Shown in pieces: positions 17,247 through 25,295 of a stretch of 64,000 nt of DNA. The notes under the pieces were generated by a model. It was not told the origin of the DNA, made no database searches, and saw only the letters and a list, made by a program, of their open reading frames with translations. How positions within the stretch are numbered: position 1 is the stretch's first letter; every line of letters begins with the position of its first letter. The DNA lies in NCBI GenBank assembly GCA_038534295.1, contig JBCAXA010000001.1, forward strand, positions 930,001 to 994,000, in the 5' to 3' direction. This DNA comes from JBCAXA01 sp038534295. Its GTDB lineage: Bacteria > Pseudomonadota > Gammaproteobacteria > Steroidobacterales > Woeseiaceae. The position numbers were made by a program, and so were the translations under genes.

Positions 17247-19577
17247 ATGTTCGGCCGAATACTGCTTGGAGCATTGGCAGCATTGATGCTGCTCCCTGCT
17301 GCCGTTAGCGCCAAAGATATCTCGCTGTCGAAGTTCGACGTGCTCGATGCGACCGACTTGGTCCAAAAATCCGCTAACGGCACACATCGGGTCGAGTTTG
17401 CGGCCAGCGGTCGCGTTTGGTCGCTGGACCTCGTACCGAATATCGCGCTCGAGGAAAAGTTCCCGGCAAACGTAACGCGTCTTTACAAAGGCAAGCTTAG
17501 CAACAACCCCGACAGCTGGCTGCGACTGAGCGAGCGCAACGGCGTATTGCGTGGTCTCGTCTTCGACGGCGCAGACTTCTACGCCGTCGAAGATGCGTCT
17601 GCATTTGGTGCCGCCAAAGGCGGCGCGTCGGTCGTGTTTTATGCACTGGCCGACCTCGTTGTCGACGCCGGCGCACTCAGCTGTGGTCACACGCCAATAT
17701 TTGCCGCGAAGCCCGATGTCGACCTCAACCAAGCGGCGAAATCGATTGCCGAAGAGCTGACGTTCGTCGCCGAGCAAGTGGCAACGCAAGCTATCGAAAT
17801 GACAGTGATTGGCGATTCGTTTTTCGCCGATGGTCGTAGCGACCCGGTCAGCGACTTGATGGACCGCTTCAACATCGTTGACGGTTACTTCGCCGAGCAG
17901 GTCGGCGTTACGCTGAACATTCTCGAATATCAAATCACGGCGGCGGCCGACGAGCCGTTTACGACCAACGATGCGAGTGACCTGCTCGACGAGCTTGCCA
18001 CGTTAAAGGTCGGCGATCAGCAGCTGCGCACGCGCGGCCTCGTGCATCTGTTCACCGGTCGCAATCTCGATGGCAACACAGCCGGTATCGCGTTTCGCGG
18101 CGCCCTATGCAGCACTCGGTTTGGCGTCGGCTTGAGCGAAGGCCGGCGTAACCTCACGACTGACTCGCTGATCGCAGCTCACGAACTTGGCCACAACTTC
18201 GGTGCTCCGCACGACGGCGAAGCCGGCTCGGTTTGTCAGTCAACGCCGCGCGATTTTCTGATGGCACCGACGATCAACGGCTCGAGCACGTTCTCCGCCT
18301 GCAGCCTTAACGAAATTCAGCAGGAAGTCGCGACGGCCAACTGTCTGGTGTCGATTCAGCCCATCGACGTGCTCCCGGTGCTGCGCAATTTCCCGACCGA
18401 AAGCACCGTCGGCGCACAGATAAATGGCACGATCGACGTTCTGAACAACGGCACCAGCGCCACCACGGGTGCCGTGACGCTGACGGTCACGCCGAGCGCG
18501 GAACTCGCGCTCGACAGCGCGGCGCTGCCAAACGGCTGTACGTCGGCCCCGCCGGGCGCCACGTGCACGATTGCATCACTTGCCGGGGGCGCCAGCGAAT
18601 CGTTTGCGTTCGGATTCACCGCGCTCACAGCGGCTGCGGCAAGCATCACGGCCGAAATTGCGACGACGGATGACGCCAACGCCGGCAACGACCAAGCGAG
18701 CTTCAATATAACGGTTACCAATGTCGCCGATCTCAGCGCCGATCTCAGCGTACCTGCGCAGATTGCGCTGACGACAAACCAAACTATCACGGCAACGGTC
18801 AACAACACCTCGCCCGCACCGGCCACCGACGTCGAGATGGTGATCGACATTCCGAGCGAGCTCAGCGTGCAGGCGGTTGACGGTCCTTGCACCGATAACG
18901 GTAATCAGGTGGTTTGCCGACAGACCACGCTCGCCGGCAATGCCAGCACCAATTTCGCCATCGTCGTGCAGGGGGCGAACCTGGGACCTGCGACCGTCGC
19001 TGCGACGGTGAGCGCGTTTGAGGCCGACCCGAACCTCGGCAACAACAGCGTACAGCGCAACACCGAGGTCATTGAACTGGTCCTCGTCGATGCCGATGTC
19101 AGCACAACGCTGACCGGCCCGACGTCGCTCGATACCGATGATCGCGTCAGCTACTTCGCAAGAGCCACCAACGCTGGCCCGCTGACGGCCACCGGTGTCG
19201 ACCTGACGGTGACCTTACCCGCCGTCGTATCGGTAGTCAGCGTCGACAACACCGACTGCTCGGCAAACGGCAACACCGTCACGTGTAGCTTTGGCGACAT
19301 ACCGTCCGGCGAGGAGCGCATCGTTGGCATCGCGGCCGATGGCGCCAGCGCGGGATCGGGATCGCTGAACGCAACGGTTACGTCTGGCACGCCGGACCCA
19401 GATAACGGCAACAACTCGACAGCGCTGGGCGTTACGGTATCCACGGCCACCAGCACACCGGCACCGACCGGCAGTGGCGGCGGCGGCGGCGGTGCGGCGA
19501 CCTGGATGCTCGCATTGCTGGCGTGGCTGGCGCTCGCGCGCCGGCGAAAGGATGTCGCGTCCCGCCACGTTCGCTAA
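17247..19577 (+). CDS. Secreted zinc metalloprotease with GlyGly-CTERM tail
   Basis: A 776-residue exported metalloprotease. Signal peptide 1-22; propeptide-like region to about 165 with a possible cysteine switch (LSCGHTP, near 144-150); reprolysin/ADAM-like zincin domain with HELGHNFGAPH at 312-322, where three histidines bind zinc and Glu313 is catalytic. Two to three repeats of about 120 residues (DUF11-like, DLTVTLPAVVSVVSV, CSFGDIPSGE) fill 370-735. The end is a run of glycines, a transmembrane helix and ARRRKD: the GlyGly-CTERM signal that rhombosortase processes in gammaproteobacteria. It is therefore probably anchored and released at the surface, with export likely by type II secretion. 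Confidence 0.9.
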   Translation: MFGRILLGALAALMLLPAAVSAKDISLSKFDVLDATDLVQKSANGTHRVEFAASGRVWSLDLVPNIALEEKFPANVTRLYKGKLSNNPDSWLRLSERNGVLRGLVFDGADFYAVEDASAFGAAKGGASVVFYALADLVVDAGALSCGHTPIFAAKPDVDLNQAAKSIAEELTFVAEQVATQAIEMTVIGDSFFADGRSDPVSDLMDRFNIVDGYFAEQVGVTLNILEYQITAAADEPFTTNDASDLLDELATLKVGDQQLRTRGLVHLFTGRNLDGNTAGIAFRGALCSTRFGVGLSEGRRNLTTDSLIAAHELGHNFGAPHDGEAGSVCQSTPRDFLMAPTINGSSTFSACSLNEIQQEVATANCLVSIQPIDVLPVLRNFPTESTVGAQINGTIDVLNNGTSATTGAVTLTVTPSAELALDSAALPNGCTSAPPGATCTIASLAGGASESFAFGFTALTAAAASITAEIATTDDANAGNDQASFNITVTNVADLSADLSVPAQIALTTNQTITATVNNTSPAPATDVEMVIDIPSELSVQAVDGPCTDNGNQVVCRQTTLAGNASTNFAIVVQGANLGPATVAATVSAFEADPNLGNNSVQRNTEVIELVLVDADVSTTLTGPTSLDTDDRVSYFARATNAGPLTATGVDLTVTLPAVVSVVSVDNTDCSANGNTVTCSFGDIPSGEERIVGIAADGASAGSGSLNATVTSGTPDPDNGNNSTALGVTVSTATSTPAPTGSGGGGGGAATWMLALLAWLALARRRKDVASRHVR

Positions 19578-19586
19578 ACTGGCGGT

Positions 19587-20576
19587 ATGCAAAGACAAAT
19601 CCTCGCTTTGTTGGCGGGTCTCGCGCTTGCGAGTCTCGCCGGCGCCCAAGACGTCGCCATCGCCATTCATGGCGGCGCCGGCACCATCGAACGCTCCGAA
19701 CTCAGCGCTGACGAAGAGCGCCAGATTCGACTGACGCTCGAAACCGCGCTACGTGCCGGCCATCAGCGTCTGGAAAATGGCGCAAGCGCGCTCGACGCGA
19801 TTGAAGCGGCGATTGTGATCCTCGAGGACTCGCCGTTTTTCAATGCCGGCCGAGGCGCGGTTTTCACGCATCGCGGCGCCAATGAACTCGACGCGTCGAT
19901 CATGGACGGTGCCACGCGCAATGCCGGCGCGGTCGCGGGCGTCAGTCACATCCGCAACCCGATTCTGCTCGCGCGACGGGTCATGGACGAGTCGCCGCAC
20001 GTGCTCCTCTCCGGCGAAGGTGCCGAAGAATTTGCGCTGGACCAAGGCTTCGAGCTGATTCCGGGCCGATACTTTCACACGGAGCGTCGCTGGGAGCAGC
20101 TCGAACGCGCCCGACGTCAAGCGACGTCGTCAATGCCGGTACCGCCGGCCGAGTTTCGCTTTGGCACGGTCGGCGCCGTGGCGCTCGACAAGAATGGCAA
20201 CATCGCCGCCGGCACGTCGACCGGTGGCATGACCAACAAACGCTACGGCCGCATTGGCGACTCCCCGTTGATCGGGGCCGGCACGTATGCCGACAACGAT
20301 ACCTGCGCCGTGTCGTCCACCGGTCACGGCGAATACTTCATACGCGCGGCAGTGGCGCACGACATTGCTGCGCAGATGCGTTACGCCGATCGCGATTTGG
20401 TCACGGCAACGCGCGATGTCGTCCACAACCGCTTGCTGAAACTCGGCGGCAGCGGCGGCGTCATCGCGATGGATCGCGCGGGCAATATCGCGCTCGAACA
20501 CAACACGCCCGGTATGTATCGCGGCTCGATCGACACCGACGGCACGGTAACGACCGCGATTTACGGCGACGAGTAA
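19587..20576 (+). CDS. Isoaspartyl peptidase/L-asparaginase (Ntn hydrolase), exported
   Basis: A 329-residue plant-type asparaginase/isoaspartyl dipeptidase that removes isoaspartyl residues or deamidates asparagine. The N-terminus MQRQILALLAGLALASLAGA is a signal peptide, so it acts in the periplasm, unlike cytosolic E. coli IaaA. The family HGGAGTI and NAGRGAVF motifs are present. Self-cleavage is expected before Thr194 in FGTVGAVALD, which becomes the nucleophile; the substrate loop GTSTGGMTNK follows. It lies nine bases after the metalloprotease and may share its transcript, linking it to peptide turnover. Confidence 0.93.
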   Translation: MQRQILALLAGLALASLAGAQDVAIAIHGGAGTIERSELSADEERQIRLTLETALRAGHQRLENGASALDAIEAAIVILEDSPFFNAGRGAVFTHRGANELDASIMDGATRNAGAVAGVSHIRNPILLARRVMDESPHVLLSGEGAEEFALDQGFELIPGRYFHTERRWEQLERARRQATSSMPVPPAEFRFGTVGAVALDKNGNIAAGTSTGGMTNKRYGRIGDSPLIGAGTYADNDTCAVSSTGHGEYFIRAAVAHDIAAQMRYADRDLVTATRDVVHNRLLKLGGSGGVIAMDRAGNIALEHNTPGMYRGSIDTDGTVTTAIYGDE

Positions 20577-20582
20577 CCCAAC

Positions 20583-21014
20583 GTGCGAGCCAGCGCGTCG
20601 ACGATCGACTTCGACGTCGCGCGCAGCGCAACGGGCGCGTGGGACTTCATGATCGGCAGCCAAAGCCTCGCCCAGCGTCTCGGTAAGCACGAGCGCCTCG
20701 AAGTCGAGGGACCGCAAGGCCTGGTGTCGGCGCTCGGCACGGTACCGGGCACGAAATCGCGTTTGCTGCTCGAGAGCGAACCGGATCTCACCGCTGGCGC
20801 GACCGCATTGTTGGTATGCGCGGTCTGCGGCGGCTACGACGGTGGACCGATCGGTGCGCGGGTCGAACGGCATGGCGATATCGTCGTGTGGCGTGACCTC
20901 GGGTACTACCCCGATGTCGGCGACGATGGGCCGGCATTGTTCGATCGCGTGACGTCATTCGCTTTCGAATGGGAGCAATATCGAGGCGTGCTGGCGACGG
21001 TGTCCGTCAGTTAG
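20583..21014 (+). CDS. Conserved-looking protein of unknown function
   Basis: A 143-residue cytosolic protein starting at GTG 20583, six bases after the asparaginase gene. It is rich in strands, with segments AWDFMIGSQSLAQRLG, TALLVCAVCGGYDGGPIGA and HGDIVVWRDLGYYPD. The CAVCGGYDGG stretch holds two cysteines but not a full zinc-binding set. It looks well folded and coding, but I do not recognise the family. Its position suggests it is the last gene of the protease-asparaginase transcript. Confidence 0.65.
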   Translation: MRASASTIDFDVARSATGAWDFMIGSQSLAQRLGKHERLEVEGPQGLVSALGTVPGTKSRLLLESEPDLTAGATALLVCAVCGGYDGGPIGARVERHGDIVVWRDLGYYPDVGDDGPALFDRVTSFAFEWEQYRGVLATVSVS

Positions 21015-21058
21015 CCTTATACGCGATCCTGACACGCCATCGCATCTGGCGGAACAAG

Positions 21059-22687
21059 TCAGCACGGCTCATCGAAGTAACGCGCAAGGTACTCATCGAA
21101 ACTGATGGCATCGCTCGCCTCGATGTCGCGCTGGCGATCGATCGAGTCGTCCGCCTCAGTCACGAAATCGGCAAGGCGCGACGCATCGATGTCAGTTTGC
21201 GCGAGCGTCGTGCGATGCTCGCGCGCGAGCTCCAGACCAAATTCGATGAAGCTCAAGTTGCGATCGCCAATCGCGGTGATCAGCCGAGCCGATGGCGTGT
21301 TACCGGCATCGGTAATGCGTTCGCAATGCGTGCTGACGGCAGCCGCGAACTGCGTGTCGCCGCGACTGTCGATGAGCTCGGCCAAGGCGGCAAGACGATC
21401 GAAAATACGCAGCGCCCAGTCGGTCAGCAGAATGTCGGCGCCATCACGATTCAACATCAATCCGGGGTCGCGGCCAAAGCTCGCCGTCAGCGCGTGATTA
21501 CGGTGGGCGCGACTGAGCTCGTCGGCATCGAGCAGCGGCGATTCTTCGAGCAGGCAGTAAATAAGGAACAGCTCAATGAAGCGCGCGCTCGATGGTTCGA
21601 GGCCGATTGGCGCGAACGGATCCAGATCGATCGAGCGCAACTCGACGTATTCGATGCCGCCGCGACTCAGCGCGCGGGTCGGCCGCTCGCCGGAGCGGGC
21701 AACCCGCTTCGGCCGCATTGGGCTGTAGTACTCGTTTTCGATCTGTAGCACGTTGGCATTCAGCTGGCGGTAGCGACCGTCCACTTTGACGCCAATGTCC
21801 TGGTACTCGGGCTCCGGCGTCGAAATGGCGCGGCACAGCCCGTCGATGTAGTCATCCAGCGTGTTCAATGAAATCGCGAGGCGCGCCTGAGTTTTGTTGC
21901 TGTAGCCGAGATCACTCATACGCAGCGACGTCGCGTACGGCTCGAACACGGTGTCGGCGTTCAGCTCCGGCAGCACGCGAAAGCGGTCCTCAACGAAGCT
22001 TTTGCACATGGCGGGTGAGGCCCCGAACAAGTACAGCAGCAACCACCCATAGCGGCGGTGGTTGCGCAGCAGTCCGAGATACGTCGCAGACCGCAAGCCA
22101 TCGACGTCGTCCGTCGCCGCGGCGAGTTCCGCCAGCTCCGGCCACAGGTCGGTCGGCAGCGAGTAATTGAAATGCAGACCAGCGATGGTTTGCATCACCC
22201 GGCCATAGCGATGACCCAGGCCACGTCGATAGACGGTCTTCATCGTGCCGACGTTCGACGAGCCGTAGTTGGCGAGCGGTATCGAGTCGTCACCGCCGAC
22301 ACGACACGGCATGGAATTGGGCCACAGTAGCTCATCGCCCATCGCGCGATACGCGAAGCGGTGTAGGTCCGCCAACATGGCGTCGACACGCGGGTAGTCG
22401 GTATTCGCCGGCGTAACGAATTCCAGCAGCGCCTCGGAAAAATCCGTCGTGATGAATCGATTCGTGAGTGCGGAACCCAATGCGCTCGGATGCGGTGTAT
22501 GCACCAGGGTGCCGTCGGGTGCCGCACGCAGCGATTCTTTCTCGACCCCGATCAAGCCGTGTGCGAACTTGCCGACGTCGACCCCGTCCGCCAGGCGCCG
22601 CAGCGTCCGCTCAAAACCCGATTCAGTCACGCAAACGCCTATTACCGCCCGCCCCTCGGGCGACAAGGATAGGCGCTCGCACGCCAA
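21059..22687 (-). CDS. gshA: Glutamate-cysteine ligase (type 1)
   Basis: Catalyses ATP-dependent joining of glutamate and cysteine, the first and limiting step of glutathione synthesis. Landmarks of the proteobacterial GshA family are GLIGVEKESLR (about 45-55), FITTDFSEALLEFVTP, LLWPNSMPC, GLHFNYSLP, LRMSDLGYSNKTQ and YVELRSIDLDPF. The length of 542 residues is close to the 518 of E. coli GshA; the first 20 residues before TESGFERTL may not be translated, since an in-frame GTG lies there. The gene is alone on its strand. Confidence 0.95.
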   Translation of the reverse strand: MACERLSLSPEGRAVIGVCVTESGFERTLRRLADGVDVGKFAHGLIGVEKESLRAAPDGTLVHTPHPSALGSALTNRFITTDFSEALLEFVTPANTDYPRVDAMLADLHRFAYRAMGDELLWPNSMPCRVGGDDSIPLANYGSSNVGTMKTVYRRGLGHRYGRVMQTIAGLHFNYSLPTDLWPELAELAAATDDVDGLRSATYLGLLRNHRRYGWLLLYLFGASPAMCKSFVEDRFRVLPELNADTVFEPYATSLRMSDLGYSNKTQARLAISLNTLDDYIDGLCRAISTPEPEYQDIGVKVDGRYRQLNANVLQIENEYYSPMRPKRVARSGERPTRALSRGGIEYVELRSIDLDPFAPIGLEPSSARFIELFLIYCLLEESPLLDADELSRAHRNHALTASFGRDPGLMLNRDGADILLTDWALRIFDRLAALAELIDSRGDTQFAAAVSTHCERITDAGNTPSARLITAIGDRNLSFIEFGLELAREHRTTLAQTDIDASRLADFVTEADDSIDRQRDIEASDAISFDEYLARYFDEPC

Positions 22688-22745
22688 GGCGCCATAACGG
22701 CGCTTCGTTCAGGAAAGCTTCAGGCAGTTTCGCTATGCTGACCAC

Positions 22746-23156
22746 ATGCGGGGAAAAGCCAACAAATCGGTCTACCGGACCCTTTATGCGGCGCTCGCGC
22801 TGCTGCTGACGAGCCTCTCGGTCGACGCGTATGCGATGCGCTGCGGTACCCGGCTCGTTACCGAAGGCATGCACTTGGCCGAGGTGCTCGCCATCTGCGG
22901 CGAGCCGGTCGCGGAATCGCGCCGCACCGTGCTGGTGACGCAGGTACTGCCGGTGACAATCGGCGGCAGCCGACGTTACCGACTGAACGAGCGCGGTCAA
23001 TATGTGTCGCGTGGTATCGGTCCAGTCACAAGCGAAGTCGAAGTCATCGAGTTCACGTACAACTTTGGCCCACGCCGCTTCATGCGGCTGGTCGAATTTC
23101 GTAACGCGCGCGTCGCTTTCATTCGCGATCTCGGCTACGGCTACAACCCGCGCTAG
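22746..23156 (+). CDS. DUF2845 domain-containing exported protein
   Basis: A 136-residue protein with a signal peptide (YAALALLLTSLSVDAYA) followed by MRCGTRLVTEGMHLAEVLAI, then CGEP, the hallmark of DUF2845: two cysteines flanking a short helix, probably disulfide-linked in the periplasm. The rest is beta-rich (EVEVIEFTYNFGPRRFMRLVEF). The function of DUF2845 proteins is not known. It is divergent from gshA with about 60 bases between the starts. Confidence 0.85.
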   Translation: MRGKANKSVYRTLYAALALLLTSLSVDAYAMRCGTRLVTEGMHLAEVLAICGEPVAESRRTVLVTQVLPVTIGGSRRYRLNERGQYVSRGIGPVTSEVEVIEFTYNFGPRRFMRLVEFRNARVAFIRDLGYGYNPR

Positions 23157-23291
23157 TCCAAAGCCACACCACGCCCGTCACCAGGGGCGACGCCGCGCCA
23201 GTACCGTCGCCCTAGCATTGCCAACCCGGTCACAAAACCGACGTCATCAGTCGCGTAGCATGGGGCTATCTTCTGCTGCGGGATGCACACG

Positions 23292-23696
23292 ATGGGAAGG
23301 TATTCTGCTAAGCGACACACCACCGGGCCGACCAGCCTCATCGCCGAGGGCGTAACGGTTCGTGGCGATATCAGCGGCAACCGCGATCTCGAAGTTCACG
23401 GCGAAGTCGTCGGTGACAGCAACGTCAATGGCACCGTGGTCATCGCCGAGGGCGGCGTCTGGCGCGGCAAGCTGACGGCACGGAACGTGCTCGTCGCCGG
23501 TCAGGTCATCGGTGCCGTACGGGCCAGCGGTGAAATTGACATCGCCGCCTCGGCGCGTATCGAAGGCACCGTGACGGGCGGCGCCATTGCGGTGCAACAA
23601 GGCGCGATCGTCGACGGTGAGCTGAAAACCCTGCCGGACGAAAAGCGCAGCAAGACCAGCGACGCCCTGCAGGCACCGGCTGCCGCAGCCGGCTAG
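23292..23696 (+). CDS. Bactofilin family cytoskeletal protein
   Basis: A 134-residue bactofilin (DUF583). The core SLIAEGVTVRGDISGNRDLE, then VHGEVVGDSNVNGTVVIAEG..., is a right-handed beta-helix built of short strand repeats, which in this family polymerises into nucleotide-free filaments. A flexible charged tail (DEKRSKTSDALQAP) follows. Bactofilins place other proteins at the cell pole or curvature. The start may be ATG 23283 or 23292. It is convergent with the receiver-TM-OmpA-like gene, three bases away; the two could act together at the envelope. Confidence 0.9.
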   Translation: MGRYSAKRHTTGPTSLIAEGVTVRGDISGNRDLEVHGEVVGDSNVNGTVVIAEGGVWRGKLTARNVLVAGQVIGAVRASGEIDIAASARIEGTVTGGAIAVQQGAIVDGELKTLPDEKRSKTSDALQAPAAAAG

Positions 23697-23699
23697 CCG

Positions 23700-25037
23700 C
23701 TACAGCTCGGTGCTAATCGGGTCGAGGCGAATCTCGATCCGCTGATTCGCCGCGGCAACGGCATTCCACTGACCCGCGCTTGCCGTGGCTGGGTCCGGGT
23801 ACGCGACGCGCGGCTGCATGTTGGCCAGTGTCGACACGGCGATCGAAATATCGCCGCCGGTTTGTTCACTGACCGTCTCGACGAGATTGGCGAACGCCAC
23901 GGTCTGCTGCGAGCCGATGCGATCGGCCTCGGCGATGTCGAGATTGCTCGACGTGCAGCCCGCGACGCCCAGATCGCCGGGCGCCAAAGTCACGAGACCC
24001 GACCCATCCGCTACGGTGCAGAAATTGCCAACGTGCGTTTCGACCACCAGCGTACCTTTGAAATCGAGCGCCTCGAGCTGGCGAACCAATTCGCTGAGCC
24101 GATCGGTCAGTAGGTCATCCAACGGTATCGAGTTCCAGGCGTAGCGACCGCCGTTGTTGAACGACCATGCAACGAGGTTCAGGGCACTTTGATAGCGCTC
24201 GCGCAGCGCGGCACGCTCCTCGTTGAGGGAGGTTTGCAGTGCCACCGTGCCGTCGGCGGTTTGCTCACGTAGCGCAAGCCGCTCGGTCGAGAGTTCGGCG
24301 ATTTGCGCCTCCGCTTGCTGCCATTTGGTCTCGGCGCGCCAATACAGCCACGCGAAGGCTACCGTAATGAGACACAGCGCACCGACCGCCACCGCCACCG
24401 GGGCCGTGATTCGGCCGTCACTCGTGCCATCGTCGTCCGCGGCTTCGGGGGAAATCTCATCGGCAACGCGCGTCGCAATAGACTCGTAACTATCGAGGAG
24501 ATCGCGACGAATGACCGCGCGCTGTTGCTCAAACAGCTCTTGGATCCATTGTCGCATGTCGCGGTCGTCATCGACCAAGCGCTCGGCCGCCGCGGCGACA
24601 TCGACAAGCGACGGGGACTCGGACGCCAGCGTCGCCGCACCGACGTCGAGATCAACTTCGTTGGCCGGAATCAGTCGCAGGCTCTTTAAGACACGAGACA
24701 CTTCGACCGGCGCAATCTGCTTTGGCAAAACGCCGACCGCGCCGAGCGCGCGCGCCTGGCCGACATACAGCTCGCCCTCTTGCGAGGTGTACATCATGAT
24801 GGGAATCGTGGCTGTCGCCGGGTTTTCCTTGATCGCCTGGACCGCCTCGAAGCCGTCCATGCCGGGCATGAGGTGGTCCATGAAGATGACGTCGGGCCGA
24901 TGCTCGGTCAGATAGTCGAGCGCTTGCTCCGCCGACTCAGCGGTATCGACATCGAGCTCATGGGACTCGAGCATGCGCTGCAGCACGACTCGAGCCGAAC
25001 GCGAATCATCAACGATCAATGCGCATTTCGGCGTCAT
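23700..25037 (-). CDS. Receiver domain-TM-coiled coil-OmpA-like fusion protein
   Basis: A 445-residue protein. Residues 3-122 are a CheY-type receiver with acidic pair D10/D11, phospho-acceptor D54 in IFMDHLMPGMDG, T84 and K106. A helical linker leads to one transmembrane helix (211-232), then a coiled coil (233-285). The C-terminal 150 residues (RLSELVRQLEALDFKGTLVV..., ending AANQRIEIRLDP) have the spacing of an OmpA-like peptidoglycan-binding domain. Topology would put the receiver in the cytosol and the OmpA-like part in the periplasm. I do not know a described protein with this order. It is convergent with the bactofilin and divergent from the GGDEF/EAL gene. Confidence 0.8.
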   Translation of the reverse strand: MTPKCALIVDDSRSARVVLQRMLESHELDVDTAESAEQALDYLTEHRPDVIFMDHLMPGMDGFEAVQAIKENPATATIPIMMYTSQEGELYVGQARALGAVGVLPKQIAPVEVSRVLKSLRLIPANEVDLDVGAATLASESPSLVDVAAAAERLVDDDRDMRQWIQELFEQQRAVIRRDLLDSYESIATRVADEISPEAADDDGTSDGRITAPVAVAVGALCLITVAFAWLYWRAETKWQQAEAQIAELSTERLALREQTADGTVALQTSLNEERAALRERYQSALNLVAWSFNNGGRYAWNSIPLDDLLTDRLSELVRQLEALDFKGTLVVETHVGNFCTVADGSGLVTLAPGDLGVAGCTSSNLDIAEADRIGSQQTVAFANLVETVSEQTGGDISIAVSTLANMQPRVAYPDPATASAGQWNAVAAANQRIEIRLDPISTEL

Positions 25038-25295
25038 TGGGGTACTCGTCGGACAGCGAAACTGTTCATGAAATGTTAACTGGAATTTACCAGCCGCGCC
25101 GGCTAATCGGGTAGAAAAGTCAAATAACAGTCGCTATTTGCGGACACAACTTAGGGTAAAGCACGCACCGTATGCCCCACTCTGCTGTAGACTGCGTCAA
25201 ACGCGGCTCGAGGCCGCGGCATTCGAACAACAACAATAAGAAGTTGACCGGACCTGCGGCAGCCCGCTGCCGACGGTCGCTACGCGGGTAGCAAA

